NCBI GenBank assembly: GCA_021234155.1
Contig: JAJEKV010000092.1
Span: 3,420,561-3,484,560, forward strand
Length of the DNA stretch: 64,000 nt
Direction: 5' to 3'
Source: Isoetes taiwanensis
Taxonomy: Eukaryota; Streptophyta; Lycopodiopsida; Isoetales; Isoetaceae
Part shown: positions 46,581 to 57,300 of the stretch, piece by piece
Layout: every line of letters starts with the position of its first letter
Position numbering within the stretch: the stretch's first letter is position 1
Program-made: the position numbers and the translations under genes
The notes under the pieces: generated by a model
The model's input: the letters and a program-made list of their open reading frames with translations, nothing else
Told to the model about the DNA's origin: nothing
Databases searched by the model: none

Positions 46581-48003
46581 ATGACAGCAGAAAGGGGCAT
46601 TTGGTCAATGCAATCATCGCTTATTAATATTACTAAGTTCAAAGAAGACTTGACATGGGCAAGAATAGAACCAGATAAGGATTTAGTTTGCTGGACAATG
46701 TTACGTGTAAAACAAAAAAGAATTATCAGGAATGGAAATGTGGACAAGGGCAATATGTCAGCAAGGGCTAGAATTGCGAGAGAATTACAGAAGTGTGATA
46801 ATGCGCAGGCACTGCAAAAAGGCAAGGGAATTCATAATTACATTGTCAAAGTTGGGCTTACAATGGATAGATTTTTGGGAAATCATTTGATACAGATGTA
46901 CAGCAAGTGTAATGCTCTGAGCATTGCAAGGGAAGTATTTGATCAAATGCTTTACCCCAATATTTTCTCTTGGAATATCATGCCACTGCCAGCTTGAGGA
47001 AGCAGTCCAGCTATTTGAGTTAATGCCAAAGCGAGATGTGGTGTCATGGAATGTGATAATATCAGCATTCGCACAGCATGGATTGCTTGAGAAGGCTTTG
47101 CATCTTTTTGAGCAAATGCCACAGCGTGATGTTTTCTCGTGGACTACCATGGTTGCAGCTTATTCCAAGCTGGGGTGCCTAACGGAAGCCAGTTCGTTAT
47201 TCAAACAAATGCCGCGGCGGGACATTGCATCATGGAATGCAATGATTGCAGGCTATGTTCAGCAAGGACGGTTGGAAGTGGCATTTCAACTTTTTAGAGA
47301 GATGCCTCTTCGTGATGTTGTTTCATGGAATTCTTTGATTGCAGGATATGCACAACGTGGACATGTTATATTAGCATTTGAGCTCTTTAAACAGATGCCA
47401 CAGAGAGATGCAGTGTCTTGGAATTCCTTGATTTTGGCATATGCACAGCAGGGCCTGTTGATGGATGCAATCAGCTTATTTGAACAGATGCCTCAACAGA
47501 CTATTGTCTCATGGAATGCTATGATATCTGCTTGTGCACAGCAGGGGGAGGTGAAAAAAGCCCTCCAATTATTTGAACAAATGCCTCAACATGACATGGT
47601 CTCATGGAATGCCATCATTAGTGCATATGCCCAACATGCTTATGCCAGAGGGGTGTTTCAGATTTTCTATAATATGCAGCAGGAAGGCATAATGCCTGAT
47701 GTGGTTGCATTTTGCAGTGTTCTTTCAGTCTGTAGCCATGATGGCCTCGTTGATATGGGATGCCACTTCTTTGTTTCCATTTGTCAGGACTACCATTTTC
47801 CACCAACTTTAGGAAACTGCAGCAGCATGGTTGACCTCCTCGGACGTGCAGGATGGTTAGAGGTTGCAGAGGCTTTCCTCTATAGCATGCCATATCAGCC
47901 GGATATTGCATCCTGGAAAACCTTGCTTGCATCATGTAGAACAAAGCAGATTGCTATAGACAAACATAACAAACAAACATCTTTTACACCATTTATGGCA
48001 TGA
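46581..48003 (+). pseudogene. PPR protein gene, S-type motif array, frameshifted
   Basis: The upstream part (46581-46997) includes LQKCDNAQALQKGKGIHNYI, NHLIQMYSKCNALSIAREVF and NIFSWNIM. Coding resumes one frame over at about 46994 with QLEEAVQLFELMPKRDVVSW and runs to the stop at 48003. It carries about eight motifs, six of them in exact 31-residue register (for example LLEKALHLFEQMPQRDVFSW), ending with MVDLLGRAGWLEVAEAFLYS and a truncated E-like region (WKTLLASCRTKQ). Such proteins bind organellar RNA for editing, splicing or stability. Between IM and QLEEA about 24 nt are expected but 7 are present, so a deletion of about 17 nt broke the frame. There is no DYW domain. It is probably a recent pseudogene unless a short intron hides there. 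It lies between the two RPC9-end duplicates. Confidence 0.85.
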
Positions 48004-48748
48004 ACAACATCATTGTTCAAAACTTGACTGCGATCCAGAGCGGCTTCTCTCAAACAACTCGTGCTAGTTTCAATTTATATTTCAATCAACAAGACTGGCA
48101 GATTACATAAGGTTTCTGCTATTTCCTTGAACCAACTAATTGGATGATGCAGAAAATCATGTAGTCCCTGGACTCTTAAACTTGAAAGCCATCCTTAAGC
48201 CCAAGCACTCTTTGGATGTACAGTCTGTTGTTCTCCAAGCACATTGGTATAGCGAAGTAAAAGACTTATTGCTTTGAAAAAGTTTGGACGCAATTTATAG
48301 CCAGCAGTCTAAAACCTGTCTGCTGACATTGACATGTGGAAACACAAACAAAACAGCGCTGCTGACTATGGTGCTTTTATACAACTACATCATTCGCTTC
48401 GTGTGGCCGGCCTCAAACATCCTTGGGGACATCATGAGAGGAGGAACACTTTAAACAAAATTCTAAATCCAAGCAGGTGGAAGATACAAGGTGAAAGAAG
48501 ATTTCACGAATGTTGGATTATGATAAGGATTTCACCTGTTGCTAAGAAGCAGGATATTCTGTGATTACATGTGGTATGGCAAGATGGGAAGATAAGCACA
48601 CATACAAGATCAAAGAGCTCTTGGCAATAGGAATCTAACATTATTTCATTAAGGTGGACTCGAGGGTCATCCAAGTTAAGTTCAAACTCGTTCTTTGGAC
48701 GTAAGTGTAATTTGAAACATTCAAAGATATTGAATTTTTTTTTCATGT

Positions 48749-50870
48749 AGCAGACTTGAGACCAACAGCAGAGGTCGAAGTTCATGTGGTAATGTGATTG
48801 TTATTCCTTTTTATAGAATTGCTATGTAAACTTGCAAAGTGGAAGCTAAGTAGAACAAAGAGATGCAAATACTGCTGTTTTAAAAAGATGCTATTGCCCT
48901 AAGACCAAAGCACATTGCATTATTTGTTTACATCTCGGTTTGCGTGAAGACCAACCAATACCAAATCTTGAGTCCTGCTTTGCATTCTGATTTCAGAATA
49001 ATTGTTAGGTAAATCTGACGTCCACTTCTCCTGAGCCACAAAGGAAAATTTTCTATTTTTATATTATAAATAAACTTTCAGACCTTTGCTATTTTGAATT
49101 TCAAATAACTTTCACTTTCGAAACAAATTGTGCCTTTTAATGCTTATTTCAATCCAACTCTTCAAATTTGATTTTGATGATGATCCAAACCTAGAGCAGA
49201 AACCATGCCTGTCCTGTTCTTCCTACTATTGTGATTAAACCACCATCCAAATCTAATGGTGAATCTGCCAAATCTAAAGAACAATATTTTTAAGCCTCCA
49301 AAGAACGATTATGTTCCATCATGATGATTTTCACTGGCATACTATAGTCCACAATTGTACCTATAATTGTCAACCTAAACAGCCTCTGCAGAGAAGATAG
49401 CATGCGTCTGCAGTTGAACAGTTAGATTGACACACCTAATACAACGATATGCACTTACCACAAATTTTGCATATTAAATGGGTAAAGACCATAGCATCCG
49501 TTTGCTCAAAATAACTCCTCCAATAAATCACATTCCCTTCTGCTGCTCAACCATCGCTCAGTCATTGTAAAGGCCCCTAAAGGCATCTGACCAAATTTCC
49601 ATACTGGAAATCATTCCTTTTCCTAAAAATGTCAAACACTAGGCCGCATAGACTCTTCTGATATTTAAGGTTGTTGCTTGCATCATTACACTCATGTATG
49701 TACAGATGTAAAAACCCCTGAAAACTTCTGGCACATATGCAACAATGCAAAGATAAACAAACCTAAGTATGAGGTTTTGACCAAAACACTAAGCAGAAAG
49801 AGTTTCAAATAGGAAATGGGTTACAACCTCTAAATGAATTTAAAATAGAAAATGGGTTACAACCTCTAAATGAATCAAAGCGCACCTTTTGGTAGCAAAA
49901 ACTCAAACTGGAAGATGTAAACACAGTGACAATTAAGTGAAACAGACTTGAAAGAGACCAGAGATGCCTGAGACCTCGTCTGAGTGCCAAAAAGATCGGC
50001 CACATTTTCTATAGCCTACACCTTCTACATGATGTTTATGAAGCATGTAATTACTAAAAGTCTAATAGCTCTTGTTGCAGTCTCTTGTTACACGTCTTCT
50101 TTGCCCGATGAACAAAGATCCCAGATTTCTGAGATTCTGCATTCAGTCTCAGCATTGTCTGTTCACCACATTCTAAGATTTAACTGCTTCTTAGTAATGT
50201 TCCCAACAGAGGCAAGAATACCTCCTGCACAACAGCATGTAAAATATCCAAGACACAGAAGGACACAGAATCCCTGCACACCATATTGTCCATATGTAGG
50301 AAACATGGCTACTCATTTTTGGCTTCCACCATATCTTCTTCATTTTGAGCTCCATGTCCTTCTCGGACAGGAGGTGGTGGCAAATTCTTTTCTATGCATT
50401 GGAGAAAGTTATCTAGTTTTTCCCCCAACCTTTGCTCACAGTCTTCAATAATCTGTAAGAACAAGAACTTCACGATCTGGTAAATTTCTCTATCAGATAA
50501 ATCCATAAAAGGAACTTAAACATCAAATAAGCAAGTCAAAGACCAATAAATGAAGCTTGTATTGCATTTGATGACTTTTAATGTCCCATGTGAATTTAAA
50601 TATCTGATTTAATCTGCTTATCTGATTGTTGCATCCTAATTCTTTCCACAGCAGATTCCAAGAAACTGCTAACGTTTCTTGTACCTCTCTTCGTTGCATT
50701 CTGATTCACTCCAGCAAATTGACTTTGCATCTTTTTTAAAACAGCAGTATTTGCATCTCTTTGTTCTACTTAGCTTCCACTTTGCAAGTTTACATAGCAA
50801 TTCTATAAAAAGGAATAACAATCACATTACCACATGAACTTCGACATCTGCTATTGGTCTCAAGTTTGCT
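48749..50870. repeat. 142-bp inverted repeat arms flanking duplication copy B
   Basis: Arm 48749-48890 is the inverse complement of 50728-50870 with a handful of mismatches. The right arm contains the end of RPC9 exon LRPIADVEVHV and its donor; the left arm holds the same exon end on the plus strand (LRPTAEVEVHV then GTAATG). Copy B of the direct duplication starts at 48891, exactly where the left arm stops. Confidence 0.93.
48891..50653. repeat. Segmental duplication, copy B (about 1.76 kb)
   Basis: Direct-orientation partner of 43842-45608. It contains the intact RPC9 last exon and acceptor, so it is the copy that belongs to the functional gene. Confidence 0.93.
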
Positions 50871-51595
50871 ATTTGAACACGCTCTGCCTTTGTTAACGAA
50901 AATAGAGCTACATCTTTGTTGAGATTCTCCAGAGATTGACGGGATTGTGTCCCAGCAGGTGTCTGCACAAGATATTCATACACCTGGTGCTGACAACCAT
51001 TAGAATTTAGCAAAATTGTGGCTCCATCTATGCAGAATAAATAGCAACGCATTGTCATCTCTCCGTTATACATAAGCAAGACATTCTAAATCATGGAAGC
51101 AGAAAGATGAGAGCAACATAATGGATAGTAAATGTAAGATGTTCAACCTGAACCCTGGACATAGAGAATGAGCTACAGGTGTTTTGCCATTAGTGGTGGA
51201 CAGGGCCTTTTGGAGCGCACGTTGATTCTAAAACTGGTGGATAACTTCCCCGAGTATAAGATATATTTAGCATCTTAAGAGGACTGTTATTTGCATGTAG
51301 TTCTGAAGCAGCTGAAGACCTCACTACTTTATTTTGGGGTAAAACTTGAAGCCCATACTGGAGCAGAACCATAATGCAGAGGGACAGGTCAATTTTCTTT
51401 GAGGCTACTCGTTTAGAATTTTTCTAAAAATTGACTAATAATCAGCATTCAAAGAACTGGAACAAGTCAATTGTAACCTTGCATTCTGATGGCGTTACAG
51501 ATTTGACTGCTGCAATGATACCCTTGTCCGCTCCACGTGATTTCAATAAATCCATCACTTCGAAGTTTGATAGCAACCGTCCATTTGCTTCCAAC
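50309..51595 (-). CDS. RNA polymerase III subunit RPC9 (CRCP-like), 5' exon not found
   Basis: Three phase-consistent exons: 51595-51478 (LEANGRLLSNFEVMDLLKSR, GADKGIIAAVKSV), 50983-50831 (VYEYLVQTPAGTQSRQSLEN, LTKAERVQIANLRPIADVEV), 50452-50309 (IIEDCEQRLGEKLDNFLQCI to stop). They cover the whole RPC9/Rpb4-like HRDC fold: the N-terminal NFEV segment, the YLV-TP--TQ-R motif and the KAE---I-NLRP--EVE core. RPC9 pairs with RPC8 in the Pol III stalk, used for tRNA and 5S rRNA transcription. The first exon should end within codon 3 (Met-Lys-Ile/Met) and lie to the right of 51600. A strong donor at about 52048 (GTAAGTTT) lacks an in-frame ATG, so the start remains open. Acidic C-terminal tail. Confidence 0.87.
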
Positions 51596-51599
51596 CTGA

Positions 51600-52335
51600 G
51601 TGAAAATCAAACATATTATTGTGCACATAACAACAAAGTTCCTCCTCTCAGCCATCCAATTTCTTAAGACTCTAAATTTTCCCACTTTCTTACGTTCCTT
51701 GCATGGCAGTTGATATATACAGACAAACAGACTGAGAAAAGCTAAGGGTATTTCTACACACAGTTTCATGATACCAGCAACCTCAATCGATAAAGCTCAA
51801 TCTAGGTACCTAGCAGTAGATAGATGACGTTAGATCAGTACAAAGATTAGTTGTCTTATTGATACCATTCGAATTAAACAAATAATTATCTAGTGACCAC
51901 AGAATAATTTGTTCAAAATAAAAGTTATTGAGTCATGACGAGAAAAATAAAGATTACTCATCTGATCGGAGTAAATATGAAGACATTTGGACAAGCATAA
52001 AACTGTGCTGATAAAAAGACATGCTGTTTGAAATATGAAGAAACTTACAGATGACCTTTAGAAGAGAGCAAAGATGACCTTTTAAAGAGAGAGTAGCAGG
52101 GTTGGATTAATCAAATATGCTGCAAAACAAGAGCAGAGTTACAAGAGCAGATACCAAAATCGACTACTGAACCTAAAAACCTGGGCGGTAGAATACCTGG
52201 GCGGTAGAATATGCCTTGAGATGTGCTTTTTGGGAGGAAATTATTGAGCGTTGTAGCATGAACCCGTAAGTTGATATTGGAGGTATTCGAGATATTCCAC
52301 AAAGTTCAACAAATCAAATACCCGTAAACCGCCGT
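51600..52335. other. RPC9 upstream region, AT-rich
   Basis: It probably holds the RPC9 first intron, leader and promoter. A 16-bp tandem pair (ACCTGGGCGGTAGAAT twice) is at about 52180-52211. No other gene is seen. Confidence 0.35.
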
Positions 52336-52500
52336 TTGGGAAAATTCCTCGAATATTCTTTAATTGTTTATTTATAGGTATTTTTGCGTTTACGCTTCTC
52401 GGTGGCAGCGCTTTGGGGAAATTCCTCGAATATTCTGTAATTGTTTATTTATAGGTATTTTTGCGTTTACGCTTCTCGGTGGCGCCGCTTACAGCGCCGC
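52336..52500 (+). repeat. 77-bp tandem duplication
   Basis: Two 77-bp units, with GAATATTCT starting at 52351 and 52428, share CCTCGAATATTCT and TTGTTTATTTATAGGTATTT. A GC-richer zone of small repeats follows (TTACAGCGGCCGGCAG twice near 52550-52600; ACAGCCTCAAGCATTTGTAG twice at 52626-52690; TGTAGCATG.GCT.AAAGCAGG near 52730-52790). Open frames over it are composition artefacts. Confidence 0.85.
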
Positions 52501-53303
52501 CATAGCTTTCCCCTATTTACAATTTTCCCCTGTTTACAGCGCTGCCATAGCTTACAGCGGCCGGCAGAACACTATAGCTTATAGCTTACAGCGGCCGGCA
52601 GTTTTACCCTATTTCTTGTTTCTTCTACAGCCTCAAGCATTTGTAGCAGAGCACTTGCATTTTTACAGCCTCAAGCATTTGTAGCAAAGCGCCGTGACTT
52701 TCAGGGTTTGGGCAAATCTGTGACCTTTGTAGCATGTGCTCAAAGCAGGGCATGTCGATCTTGTAGCATGCGCTTAAAGCAGGGCATGTGCTCAAAGCCG
52801 GCTTACGGTTTATCTAAAAGTGCCAAACAGATCTATAAGTACTCCCTCTGCTCGCCGGATCTGCCATTTTTCTGCTCAAAGATTCTCTATTTTTATAAGA
52901 CTCACTTCTGGTTCTTGAAGTTAGGGCTTTATCCGATTTCTGGCCATGTCGGTATGCAAATCTTGGCGCCTTACAGCGGCTGTCGTAGTAGGTTTTTTTA
53001 TTGGTGTAAGTTTCACAGTCTTTTTACTTTTAGGGAGGGATAAATGGTTCGTCCGTCCAATTGATGCAAACCAGCAAGATTAATTCTACAGGTAATATAT
53101 GGTTTGTGATGCTCATTCCCGTATTAGAGCTGATCTTCATCTCATTGCTAATTTGCTGCAGATATTAAATCAGATGTTGATTCATCACCGAAACATGGCT
53201 GAGATGATAGAGTACCAGAAATTATGGGCTTAGCCATAGCCATAGCCAGGCCATAGCAGAGGATATTAGAGGTCCCGAGCATGCAAAAATCCCGGAAGAA
53301 ACG

Positions 53304-53404
53304 GATAGCCGGCCAAATTGAGGGGTTTCCGGCCGGTTTAGCCGCTCGCGGCGGCGCCGCCTGCTGGTTTACCGGCCAGAAACCCCTCAATCTGGCCGGT
53401 TATC
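53304..53404. repeat. 101-bp near-perfect hairpin
   Basis: The left arm begins GATAGCCGGCCAAATTGAGG and the right arm ends CTGGCCGGTTATC. Arms of 34 bp pair with three mismatches around a GC-rich loop of about 30 bp. This could be a fold-back MITE, a small-RNA precursor or a structured element; no target duplication is obvious. Confidence 0.9.
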
Positions 53405-55240
53405 TAGCACATATTCGACTCGTCCTTTCAGCAGATATTTTATAATTCAAATATACCAAAGCTAGCAAAAAGACGAAACAGTAGGCTTGGGGAGTATGAT
53501 TCAGTTTTCAATTAGAAAAGCATGTACTCGACAAACTATTAGTCAAAGTTATATTCAAGCTAGATTGAGGACAAAGAATAATAATGTTGTATAAATGAAG
53601 GAGGAAATGTTTTTAGATTTTTTGAGAACAAAGAAATTAATAATAATATATTGTATAAACGAAATATGAAATGTTAGAATTTTTGCTTGTAAATGAAATA
53701 TGGAAAAGCCATGCAAATGAGGTGTTGGTTTATGAATGCTTTAGCTTTCTATATTGTTAAAAAAATATTTGCAGGGTTGCCTAACCCGAGGTGCACAAAT
53801 TGCTGCTATCCTAGCTATGCCACGTGTCATGCCACATAGGCCAAATTGATTAGCAGCCGTTAGATCTGTCTAATTTCGCATCTACGGTTAGGGAAATTAC
53901 AAAGTAAAGGAAATTCCCCGCGATCCCCGCGACGTAACAACTTCAGGAGTTTACCAGAGGGTTCTCATTATTCCGACGAGTACAGTGCTTCCTAATAGAT
54001 AGTCTTTTGTTGTTCATTCTAGTTCGCTTCAAGATTTCTGGAGTATAATAACCTGGTGCGTCGATTCCAAATAGCATTTTTCTTTTGGAAGAATTAGGGC
54101 ACAGCAGGTTTATCCATGCCTTGTTTCCTTCGTCATTCCTCTTCAGGTGGCGTTATACAGAGAAACATGAAGATGCATTCTACTTTTTATTCAATTTTTT
54201 GGTCCTTCGGCTCAAGCATCAATGGTCCCGTATTCGCTATTACAAGTCTTCTGGTTGTCAACATTTGTAAAGCAGCCAGATCTACAGAGGTAAGCATGAA
54301 GTAAAATTCCATTTAACAGATTTTAGCATTCTTTGGTGGGCTGACTGAGTAGGGCTTTTTACTGTGACAATTAAGCAAGATTGTACCAAGGATGATCCAG
54401 ATGATAATGCATCAATATTGTTTTTGGATGATGCTGAGAAGATTTCGATGGGGAAGATATTCAGGTACAAGGTACAGTGTATCCTTATATACCATTGTAG
54501 GAGATCAATGAATGCATTACTAAGTTTAAATAATTAGTAAACTTGATATGCTTTGGCAAGTTTTCAATTCGTCCAAGAAGCCTTGATTGGTAAATGCAGA
54601 AGTTTTTGACCCCAAGGAAAGCACATTAATTGTTATGCCTTATACACAAAGTTTTTTTACCTCCTTTAAGCATGTTGAAGTAGTTGTTTGATACCCAATA
54701 CTAAGGCTTTTGATTTCTATATAGCACTTTGGACTTTCTTTTCACTTGGATTTTTAACCACAATAGTCTAGGCTCACCACATAAGTCATAATTATTTTAC
54801 TCACCACAAAGTCATAATTATTTTGGTTCTTGATGTATTATCTTGATCTAGTGAGAATTTCAACCAAGTATATGGGACTTTTGAGCTTTTTATTTTAGTT
54901 GAGCAATTTTGCTGCTCCTTCCTTTTTTCTAAAAATATTGATTAACAACATACATTTGTCCATCATTTATGCATTTTGCTGGCTAGGATTGTCATCTCTT
55001 GGCCAATCCTAAAATACATTAGTTTCATGTTGTACATAAGATTAAAGAGAATGATATTTGAGGTCTGCAATTCATGTAATGATATATATTTCCTTGCAGA
55101 ATATATGTATGTGAAGACCACATGAATTTGAATGCTCATTTTGTCATTCAAAGCAGGCCTTATAGGAGGATTACAATAGTCAAGTGGCTCTTACAGGCAA
55201 AGAAGGCATGAAAGATCTTTGAGGACATGACTTCTGCTGT
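53405..55240. other. Intergenic, with two unidentified exon-like pieces
   Basis: Plus pieces at about 54180-54290 (FWSFGSSINGPVFAITSLLV, ending at a GTAAGC donor) and 54370-54475 (QDCTKDDPDDNASILFLDDA, EKISMGKIFRYK) look like exons by composition and splice signals. I do not recognise a family. The rest is AT-rich with no gene. Confidence 0.35.
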
Positions 55241-55249
55241 TGTTTCGCA

Positions 55250-57300
55250 TAATGCCAACAATTGATGGCAAGCATGATGCAACAACTGATGAGATTGAAG
55301 CAGCTTCCAAATCTGCAAATGCACAGGTTTATAATTCAACTTCCAGAGGGATACAAAACTCAGGTTTGCTTTTTCTAGATCCAGTTCTACAATTTGAAAC
55401 AAGCGTGTTTCAATTGGTACATAAGGTGCTTCGGACTAACTTAAAACAGGTGGACGAGCATGATATCCAACTCTCAGGGGGAGAAAAGCCTAGGATTGTA
55501 ATAGCAAGAGCAGTGCTGAAAAACCCTTCAATTCTCCTACTTGACGAAGCCACACGTGCCAATCTATTGACCATCTAGAAATGGGGGAGTTTAGCAACCT
55601 TCAAGAGGATGAAAAAACATCCAAAGCATACTTCTGGAGGTTGCTGAAGATGAATGCACCAGAATGGCCTTTCTTCATGACAGGAACATTGGGAGCTATG
55701 CTTGCTGGAATTACTACTCCCATATTTGGGTATCTGATCGCTTTAAATATTGATGTGTTTTATGATACAAATCTCCATCATGTAAAGAAGGAAACTGCAA
55801 GAAACTCCATAATATTTGTTCTCCTTTGCAAGAAACTCCATAATATTTGACCTCCATAATATTCGTTGTTTCGGGCTTTGGTAGAGGTTGTTTTACTGTA
55901 TGGTTCTGAAGTGTGGGGGCCTGCCATTAGTGCTAGTGCTTGGGAGAGTTTGGAGCGGGTGCAAAAGTCCTTTCTCACTTACAGCCTCGGAGTTAAAACA
56001 ACGGTGCCCTATGCTATTCTTTTACAAGAGGTAGGTTTTTGGCCTCTTCAACATTCTGCCATGAAGCGCCATCTCCACTATATCTGCAAGGTGCACCACA
56101 TGGATGATGTTAGGTATCCTGTTCTTGCACTTGCCATGGCTGAATCTCCTCAGCGTTTGAAACGATGTTGGAAAGAGCATTGCACTACATGGTTTGCCCG
56201 TTGGGCTGTGCAACCAGAGCACTGCCTGATGCTTGCCAGTTCTGATCCTGAGCTTTTGCAACAATATCTCAATGGTCGTTTTTCTCAAAAGATATGGGAC
56301 GCAGTTACTTTGGCCCAAGTGAAAACTGGTCATTATCATGCACACATAAATCCCACCTTGGCACCAGGACCCCAAGCTTATTTGCTTGCTTCATTGTCCA
56401 GGAACAAGCTTGTAGCTATTGCATCAATTCGCACGGGGTCCCATAGGCTACGGATTGAGACAGGTAGATGGGAGCGGCCGCAATTGCCGCGAGAAGTGAG
56501 ACTATGTGCCTGTTGCCAGTTACAGGTTATTGAAGATGAAAGCCATACTCTTTTGAGTTGCCCTGCTTTTGAGATAGTCCGGAATCATTTTTTGACCTTA
56601 GCATTCCATTCCACGCTTCCACAACTTCTCAGAGCACCATCTGTGCATGACTTGGCATTATACATACTTGAGGTTCTAGATAAACGTCTGCAATTACTGA
56701 GCCCTCAGTAGTCATTATCTCCGCTTGTCTAGTATCATCATTACTGCAAAGGTTTTCCCTTGAAAACCTTTCGAGGCAGGGGTTTTTTAATCCTAGTAGT
56801 AATGATTGTACTAGCCCATTGTATGGGTCCCATGACCTATTGGTCTCCGTGGACGTTAAAAAAACTATTCTATTCTATTCTATTCCTTGGATTTGTGGCA
56901 TTTGTAACAAATTCTGTAAATCATTACTTTTCTGACATTGCTAGAGAAACTCTGATAAAACGCGTTCATATAAATATGCTTGCAAGTAATTCATTTTTCT
57001 TATTATGAAAGGAAAACATTAGACCATGACAATATGGAAACATGTTTAACAGCATTACTAAGGAATGAAATTGGATGGTTTGATGAAGAGGAGAACAATA
57101 GTGGAAAATTAGCATCCCAATTGTCTTCTGGCGCAATGCTTGCAAGAGCTGCAACGGGAGACCGAATTGCCACAGTTGCCCAGAGTGGAGCAGTTTTGAT
57201 GTTATCAATTGTCATTGCATGCATTATGGAATGGAGAATTGCTCTTGTGGCTATAGCAACAATACCTTTATTAGTTGCTGCCAACATTGCTGAGGTGGAA
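55250..57300 (+). pseudogene. ABCB (P-glycoprotein type) transporter pseudogene, central part
   Basis: Plus-strand exons: about 55270-55365 ([16 protein letters not shown] then, one frame over, [12 protein letters not shown]: a one-base loss); 55450-55578 ([34 protein letters not shown]1 signature and Walker B, then a frameshift and stop); 55600-55815 (WRLLKMNAPEWPFF, GTLGAMLAGITTPIF, the second transmembrane domain); LINE insert; 56884-56990 (FVAFVTNSVNHYFSDIARET); 57053-57298 (LRNEIGWFDEEENNSG, LASQLSSGAMLARAATGDRI, MEWRIALVAIATIPLL, AANIAE). These match plant ABCB1/19 exporters of auxin and other substrates. The signature GGQKQR has become GGEKPR. Coding stops at an intron boundary next to gag sequence; the following codons reappear at 1556. 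Confidence 0.9.
55816..56884 (+). mobile_element. 5'-truncated LINE inserted in the ABCB pseudogene
   Basis: Plus frame 55866-56711 reads VVLLYGSEVWGPAISASAWE, QEVGFWPLQHSAMKRHL, and near the C-terminus ASIRTGSHRLRIETGRW, REVRLCACCQLQVIEDESH and TLLSCPAFEIVRNHF. These are the post-RT segment and terminal Cys/His motif of a non-LTR retrotransposon, a clade different from the L1 at 13-17 kb. The 3' end is GTGGACGTTAAAAAAACTA followed by an ATTCT repeat. The ABCB frame resumes directly after. At the 5' junction a copy of about 23 bp of the adjacent ABCB exon (starting TGCAAGAAACTCCATAATAT) appears again, plus a third partial copy. Confidence 0.88.

Noticed and set aside
52364-53043. Plus frames of 106 and 111 codons
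   Set aside because: Built from tandem duplications and small repeats; peptides are repeat-derived with no domain.
55240-57300. Functional ABCB transporter gene with long introns
   Set aside because: Frameshift in the NBD1 region, premature stop after Walker B, a LINE inside an exon, and loss of everything after the second transmembrane domain's middle.
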